Assembly: GCA_022836615.1 (NCBI GenBank)
Contig: MU405250.1
Coordinates: 186,001-250,000, forward strand
Origin: Annulohypoxylon bovei var. microspora
Lineage: Eukaryota > Ascomycota > Sordariomycetes > Xylariales > Hypoxylaceae
Reading direction: 5' to 3'
Length of the DNA stretch: 64,000 nt
The translations under genes were made by a program, and so were the position numbers. Within the stretch, counting starts at the first letter, position 1, and each line of letters starts with the position of its first letter. The notes below the pieces were generated by a model, which was not told the origin of the DNA, did not search any database, and saw only the letters and a list, made by a program, of their open reading frames with translations. Of the stretch, positions 59,726 through 64,000 are shown piece after piece.

Positions 59726-60306
59726 CGTTTTCTTATTTTGCTGATTTCTGTGCCTCCTACTTGCGAAATAATATCCACGAATATCTCTTATATCGATAGA
59801 ATTCGCAGTTAAAATCGTTCGTTTTTAGTACGGCGCTGGCGGTATGTCGGTGATCTCGTGTCGTCGAGTACCTAGATGGTGAAGTTGGAGTTAGATATGA
59901 ATTTTGGCGCTGGCCAGTAACAAACAAAGATTTGGTGGTTCGGTAAGCGTGGGGCGTATCTAGACAGGGATTAGGTACAAAGCTCTATGCAGGACCGCGG
60001 GGTAGCTCCAGCCTCATTCCAAATTTGACGTGGATAATCGCATATCTCATTTAATGAAGCTATCACGATTCTAACACTTCACTCGATCGTCATAAGATTT
60101 TATTATCTCTTTACCTTGGAAAGAGGCGAATTATCACAAGACTCAGAATTCCATTTTTCAATAAATCAAGCTTTACAATGAATCCATTTTGTACGCCGCC
60201 AACAATGCAAATGGGTATCTTCCGTAGTCAACCACAACATCCTCCTTGTATACTGTCCTCATAGACCGCCTGTATAGCCTTAAATGCCCACCGTCCACCT
60301 GTGTCT
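59726..60306. other. intergenic SRP9 promoter / SWD2 3' flank
   Basis: Tandem minus-strand genes with 580 bp between them. Nothing further is recognisable. Confidence 0.45.
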
Positions 60307-61618
60307 CTAGGCATGCGGATCCGGCAACCAAAACACCAAGTCTTGATCCGCCGACGCGAAGAAATTGAACCGAGGATTTATAGCGACTACCGCGGCCGGC
60401 CTCTCATCTTCCAGTATGTTAACCGGCTCCAGGATCTTATCGACTGTCTGGCCTAGGGTGTCCCATACAACAGCACCTTTCTTTACGCCGCCGATGACAT
60501 ATCTTCCGTCTTGAGTGAAACAACAGTCACCACTACCCTCGACGTGGCCGCCGTTTGGTCCGCCGCCATTTGTCATATACTCCTCCCCAGCAGCCAGCCT
60601 GCTGTTCTCGCTCTCGCCTTTGTTTAGGAACGCCTTGAGGCTGCCGTTAAACGAGTCTAAGAGGAAATGACCCTCGCCCTTCGTGCCCAACAAGATGGAG
60701 CGTCCGTCGTTCGCGAATTCCAGCTTAGTCCAGCCCTGTAGGTTATTGTTGGAAGTCACGGGGTTGACCGCCTCCATAACGTCGAATTCGGCGAAAGGCG
60801 CCTTATCGAAGTTTCGATGGTCGTAGAGTAACACCGTACCAGTCGTGGGGGATCCCACGGCAAAGACTTGTCCGCTCGGGTCCCAGGCTGCAAGGTATGG
60901 AAAGTTGAGATACAAGATCCCGGTCTCGTTCTTGGTTCCAGCATTCCACAATCGGATAGTGTTATCCTTGCTACAGGAGATGAAATCATCGTGACCCGGG
61001 TGCATCGCCAGACACGTCACCGCAGCACTATGGCCCTCGAAATATCGTAAGAAGGTATTGTCATGAGTTGTCAAGTATCGAATCGCGTCTACTCAAACCG
61101 AATCCAAATATTAGCACGTTTTCAATTAGAAAGGGAGGGCGCCTAGTCCCTAGTTAGACGAACCATTTTGCTTTGTACTCGCATAAATGATACTAGAACT
61201 GTTATGCGTGAACTTTGCAAGCTTGGCGCCGTATTTCTTGCTCAGAAGCTGCTTGTCATGTTTACCCTCTCGGACCTTGTAAATCTGGATCGTCTCGTTG
61301 CTCTCGGATGTCATCAAGAGCTCGCCAGGGTCGTCGTAGTCAAGACTGAGAACATGATGTTGTGAGCGTCCATCCTTCTGGTCACCGCCCTTGAATAGCT
61401 GTAGTTTGTGTAAGCAGCCATTTCCAACCTTCGCATTTATCCGTGGAAGAGATTACCTTAGTAGGTCTATAGTTTGCGACAACTTCGGTGGTGGTCAAGG
61501 TGGTAGGCAATCCACTGCCTAGAGTGCGAGTAATGTTCAGCGACGTGGATGGAGTACCAATGCCATTGGCAGGCGATGAGGAGTCGGGGATATCGAGGTC
61601 CATTGGCGTCGACGCCAT
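60307..61618 (-). CDS. SWD2: WD40 protein SWD2 (COMPASS subunit)
   Basis: WD-repeat propeller protein. Swd2 is a subunit of the Set1/COMPASS histone H3-K4 methyltransferase and, in yeast, of the cleavage/polyadenylation factor. Proposed exons are 61618-61457, 61398-61164 and 61088-60307 (392 aa), with introns of 58 and 75 nt. The second intron uses a GTTCGT donor and the join gives KQNDAIRYLTTHDNTFLRYF, then GHSAAVTCLAMHPGHDDFIS and CSKDNTIRLWN, a clear WD repeat and the family-typical order. Other repeats include VLSLDYDDPGELLMTSESN near residue 75, and the protein ends in ASADQDLVFWLPD. An in-frame ATG 30 nt upstream of 61618 was not preferred because MASTPMDLD gives a more usual start. Confidence 0.87.
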
Positions 61619-62674
61619 GATGGTGAACGCTAACGAATTATGTACCAAAATGGGATTGCGAAGCTGATGTTACTTGGGAAGTTACGAGAGTTGTTGAGTT
61701 CAGAACGTAAAAGCGACAAGGCTTAATTGTAGCCGGGCTCCATAATCTGAATTCTTGGCAGTACCTAGGTAATTCGCTTTATGCAATAACCCGGGTGACG
61801 CTAGTATCTATAGCAAATTTCACTCTATCCGTACTTTCTAACTCTGTATAAAAGGATTAACTACTACCTAATCAACAACTATGGTCTGCAATCCAGCGAC
61901 TCGCAATCAAGGACAGAAGAAACGGTGGACGACTCGGATATCCATAGTGAAAAGATTCGGAGTAGAAGCTCGAGTAGGGGTGGAGTACCCGAAAATCAAG
62001 ACCTCATCTCATAAGGCGAACGCTATTCCTACATTTTCCTAAGCATCTAACTAAGTCTCAAGCGGCACAGTAGATTAAGTATCTAGACGACTACCTAAAC
62101 TAGCAGTCTATCCGACCTAGTATCCTACCTAGGTACTTAAGCACATATCTAACTCGGACCAGGCTCTCCGCAAGATACCCGACTAGGTATCCCAACTAAC
62201 TGAGATCTAGAAACCCTCCCCCCTCCCCCCTCATATACAAGCATAGAGAAAGGTGTGAGCGCCAAACTATGTCCTGCCCGGCCCTCTCTCCCTCTCTCTA
62301 CGCAGACCTGTAGTAGTATTCGTCGACCCGTCCGTACCTAGGAGCCTTATGTGTATGTGTAGTACAAGACAAAAAACAAAGAGAAAAGAACTCCGGCCCG
62401 TGATGCTAGTGGCTGTTTCTGTTTTGTACAAATGAGCACGCCGTACGCCGGCATATGTGCTTATACCGTATTCGTGTCCGTATCTCGCATTAGTGCCTCC
62501 CTTCCCCCCTACCTCGCCTACTACTCGTTAACCACCGGTTTTCCTACTTGCTCTGCTTTGCTCTCGGGTGCCGGTGCGCCGGGCGTGCTTCCTACCGCGA
62601 ATCCGATATTCGTGCGTTCGTCGTCGACCACTCGGCCATATCTATATTCGTATTAGCACACTCCACCACTCCAT
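61619..62674. other. intergenic, SWD2 promoter and glycosyltransferase 3' flank
   Basis: Two ACCTAGGT-type sites (near 61763 and 62127) and CT-rich stretches. No gene supported. Confidence 0.45.
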
Positions 62675-64000
62675 CTACACGCAGGGTCCGGGGAAAACGT
62701 ACTCTAACAACAGCCTAAAGAACCAAACCTCCATATCCTCGTGCCGGAGGACCTTATTCGCCCAGTCGCGCTGCTGGTTCGCCAGCCGCTCCGCCTCCTT
62801 CTTCCCGAGGCTGCCATCCCCGAAGAACCGTATGGCCTCGAGCCAGTCGTCGCCCTGCAAGCTCAGCGGTATGTAATGAGCCCACGGCTTCAGCCACTCG
62901 AGGTGCCACTCGCGGAAGATGGCCCATTTGTATACTAGACTCCTGCTCTTCAGGAAGGCGTAGAACCGCCCGCTGAACGCGTTTCCGTCGATGTCCAGGA
63001 GATACTTGTATCTCCAGGCGTCCTGCTGCTCCGCGTGCCCCTTAATGGTGAAGTACTCTTTTTGGGCGGCGCAGTCCCCTGGATCACATTGACCTACCCC
63101 TGAGAAGTACACGTCGACGATCTCCTTAAAATCACCGCGGGGTACTACCTTAGTCTCCCACTTCTGGTTGCCGTCGGACCCTTTATTGACGAGGACCTTG
63201 GCGCTATCGGCCGCATTGATCTTCTGCACAAACCGCTGTCTGTGCTGGCGGCGCCATCCACCGTTGCGGCTGAACCCGCCTGTTGTGGAGCCGCGCCAGT
63301 ATAACTTGTCTTCTTTCGTCGCCCACGGTATGTCCTTAACCTCGTCATAGCTCACCTTCTCAAACCAGTACCACGGCGACGGGTACAGTATATCCGAGTA
63401 AGACGAGATCTTAGATTGAGAGAAAATCGGAAACAAGTCATGAACGATGTTATACGCGTTCGGCCGATCGAAGAAGCCAAACGTCGAGCTTAACGAAGGG
63501 GAATAACAGATATCAGACATCGCGGTGATGTTGTATATGAAACCCAACTCTCCTAAGCCGTATTTCGAAATATCATCTTTCTTCTCATCCTCTTCCAATC
63601 CTCTAGAAGGACTCTCCGGAGGACAAGATAACCTCGAGTGGGTCCAAGTCGGCTGGTGCGCAAAGACGTTAAACCGTGTCAACTTGCTCTCCTCAAATCT
63701 CGTCCCGTCGTTCAACCCCCTAGGTTTCGACGTGAACTCGTTCCTCGGGTTTATTTGTTGATTTGCCGTCGGCATATTAATATCCTTCGCCCTCTTGACT
63801 AGCCTCGCTAGATCATCATGCGGTACGACCACCCTCGATTCGTCGTGCAAGTTGAAGCACAGATCCATATCGGGCAGCCACTTCAAGAATTTCCCCATCA
63901 TGCCCGCGGTAGCCTCGCGCTGCCACTCGCCGCCGCCCTGGATGTGCGTGATCTTGCCGTTGCGGATCTGGATGCCCAGCAGCGCGTTGTCGAAGCCCAG
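62675..64000 (-). CDS. CAP10/GT90-type glycosyltransferase, 5' end beyond window
   Basis: C-terminal 441 codons of a type II Golgi glycosyltransferase of the CAP10 (Glyco_transf_90) family. Relatives include the Cryptococcus capsule protein Cap10 and animal O-glucosyl/xylosyl transferases. The frame is open to the right edge, so the N-terminus and signal anchor are missing. An internal ATG at 63901 is probably not the start, because upstream codons continue in the same frame (LGFDNALLGIQIRNGK). Visible family features are LYWRGSTTGG, a basic RRQHRQRF segment, and the acceptor/donor-site block YKYLLDIDGNAFSGRFYAFL followed by SLVYKW and WAHYIPLS. The stop is at 62675-62677. The linkage and acceptor are unknown. 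Confidence 0.88.
   Translation of the reverse strand: MGFDNALLGIQIRNGKITHIQGGGEWQREATAGMMGKFLKWLPDMDLCFNLHDESRVVVPHDDLARLVKRAKDINMPTANQQINPRNEFTSKPRGLNDGTRFEESKLTRFNVFAHQPTWTHSRLSCPPESPSRGLEEDEKKDDISKYGLGELGFIYNITAMSDICYSPSLSSTFGFFDRPNAYNIVHDLFPIFSQSKISSYSDILYPSPWYWFEKVSYDEVKDIPWATKEDKLYWRGSTTGGFSRNGGWRRQHRQRFVQKINAADSAKVLVNKGSDGNQKWETKVVPRGDFKEIVDVYFSGVGQCDPGDCAAQKEYFTIKGHAEQQDAWRYKYLLDIDGNAFSGRFYAFLKSRSLVYKWAIFREWHLEWLKPWAHYIPLSLQGDDWLEAIRFFGDGSLGKKEAERLANQQRDWANKVLRHEDMEVWFFRLLLEYVFPGPCV

Overview
This is a nuclear window from a filamentous ascomycete (Pezizomycotina, most likely Sordariomycetes). Genes are interrupted by short 49-100 nt introns with GTRNGT donors, CTAAC-type branch sites and YAG acceptors. 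Proteins are of typical filamentous-fungal type, intergenic spaces are long and pyrimidine-rich, and there is no operon, CRISPR or prophage structure. I rebuilt spliced models by hand from reading frames, splice signals and family knowledge. None has been checked against RNA or a database.

Layout, left to right. 0-7.4 kb: pyruvate dehydrogenase protein X (PDX1), a secreted CE5 acetylxylan esterase/cutinase, a PAQR/Izh-type seven-helix membrane protein assembled from five exons, and a GH16 glucanase-like enzyme with a GPI-type tail. 9.6-18.6 kb: a WW-domain protein, then RIX1 (60S ribosome maturation) and YPP1 (PI4-kinase scaffold) divergently transcribed. 20.0-24.8 kb: a small secreted Gly/Tyr/His-rich protein with dibasic sites, the N-terminal alpha-amino methyltransferase (NTM1/Tae1), and an SMP-30/gluconolactonase split by an unusually long intron. 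24.8-32.8 kb: a gene desert in front of a bZIP transcription factor. 35-40.4 kb: a second desert. 40.4-53.8 kb: a six-exon Zn2Cys6 transcription factor, a class III (CaiB/BaiF) CoA-transferase, an intron-containing tRNA-Val(CAC), and an MFS monocarboxylate-type transporter. 54.8-64 kb: a DUF4112 protein, the ribonucleotide reductase small subunit (RNR2), SRP9, the WD40 COMPASS subunit SWD2, and a CAP10-type (GT90) glycosyltransferase that runs off the right edge.

Most loci are independent housekeeping genes (mitochondrial metabolism, ribosome assembly, dNTP synthesis, SRP, histone methylation). The accessory content consists of the plant-wall-type secreted enzymes at 2-7 kb, the dibasic secreted protein at 20 kb, and the regulator/CoA-transferase/transporter neighbourhood at 40-54 kb, which could be a loose catabolic unit but is not a proven cluster. 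I found no clear new multi-gene system. The best leads are the putative KEX2-processed secreted protein, the MluI-box (MCB) motifs before and inside RNR2, the dispersed ACCTAGGT palindrome confined to non-coding DNA, and several extreme exon/intron structures.
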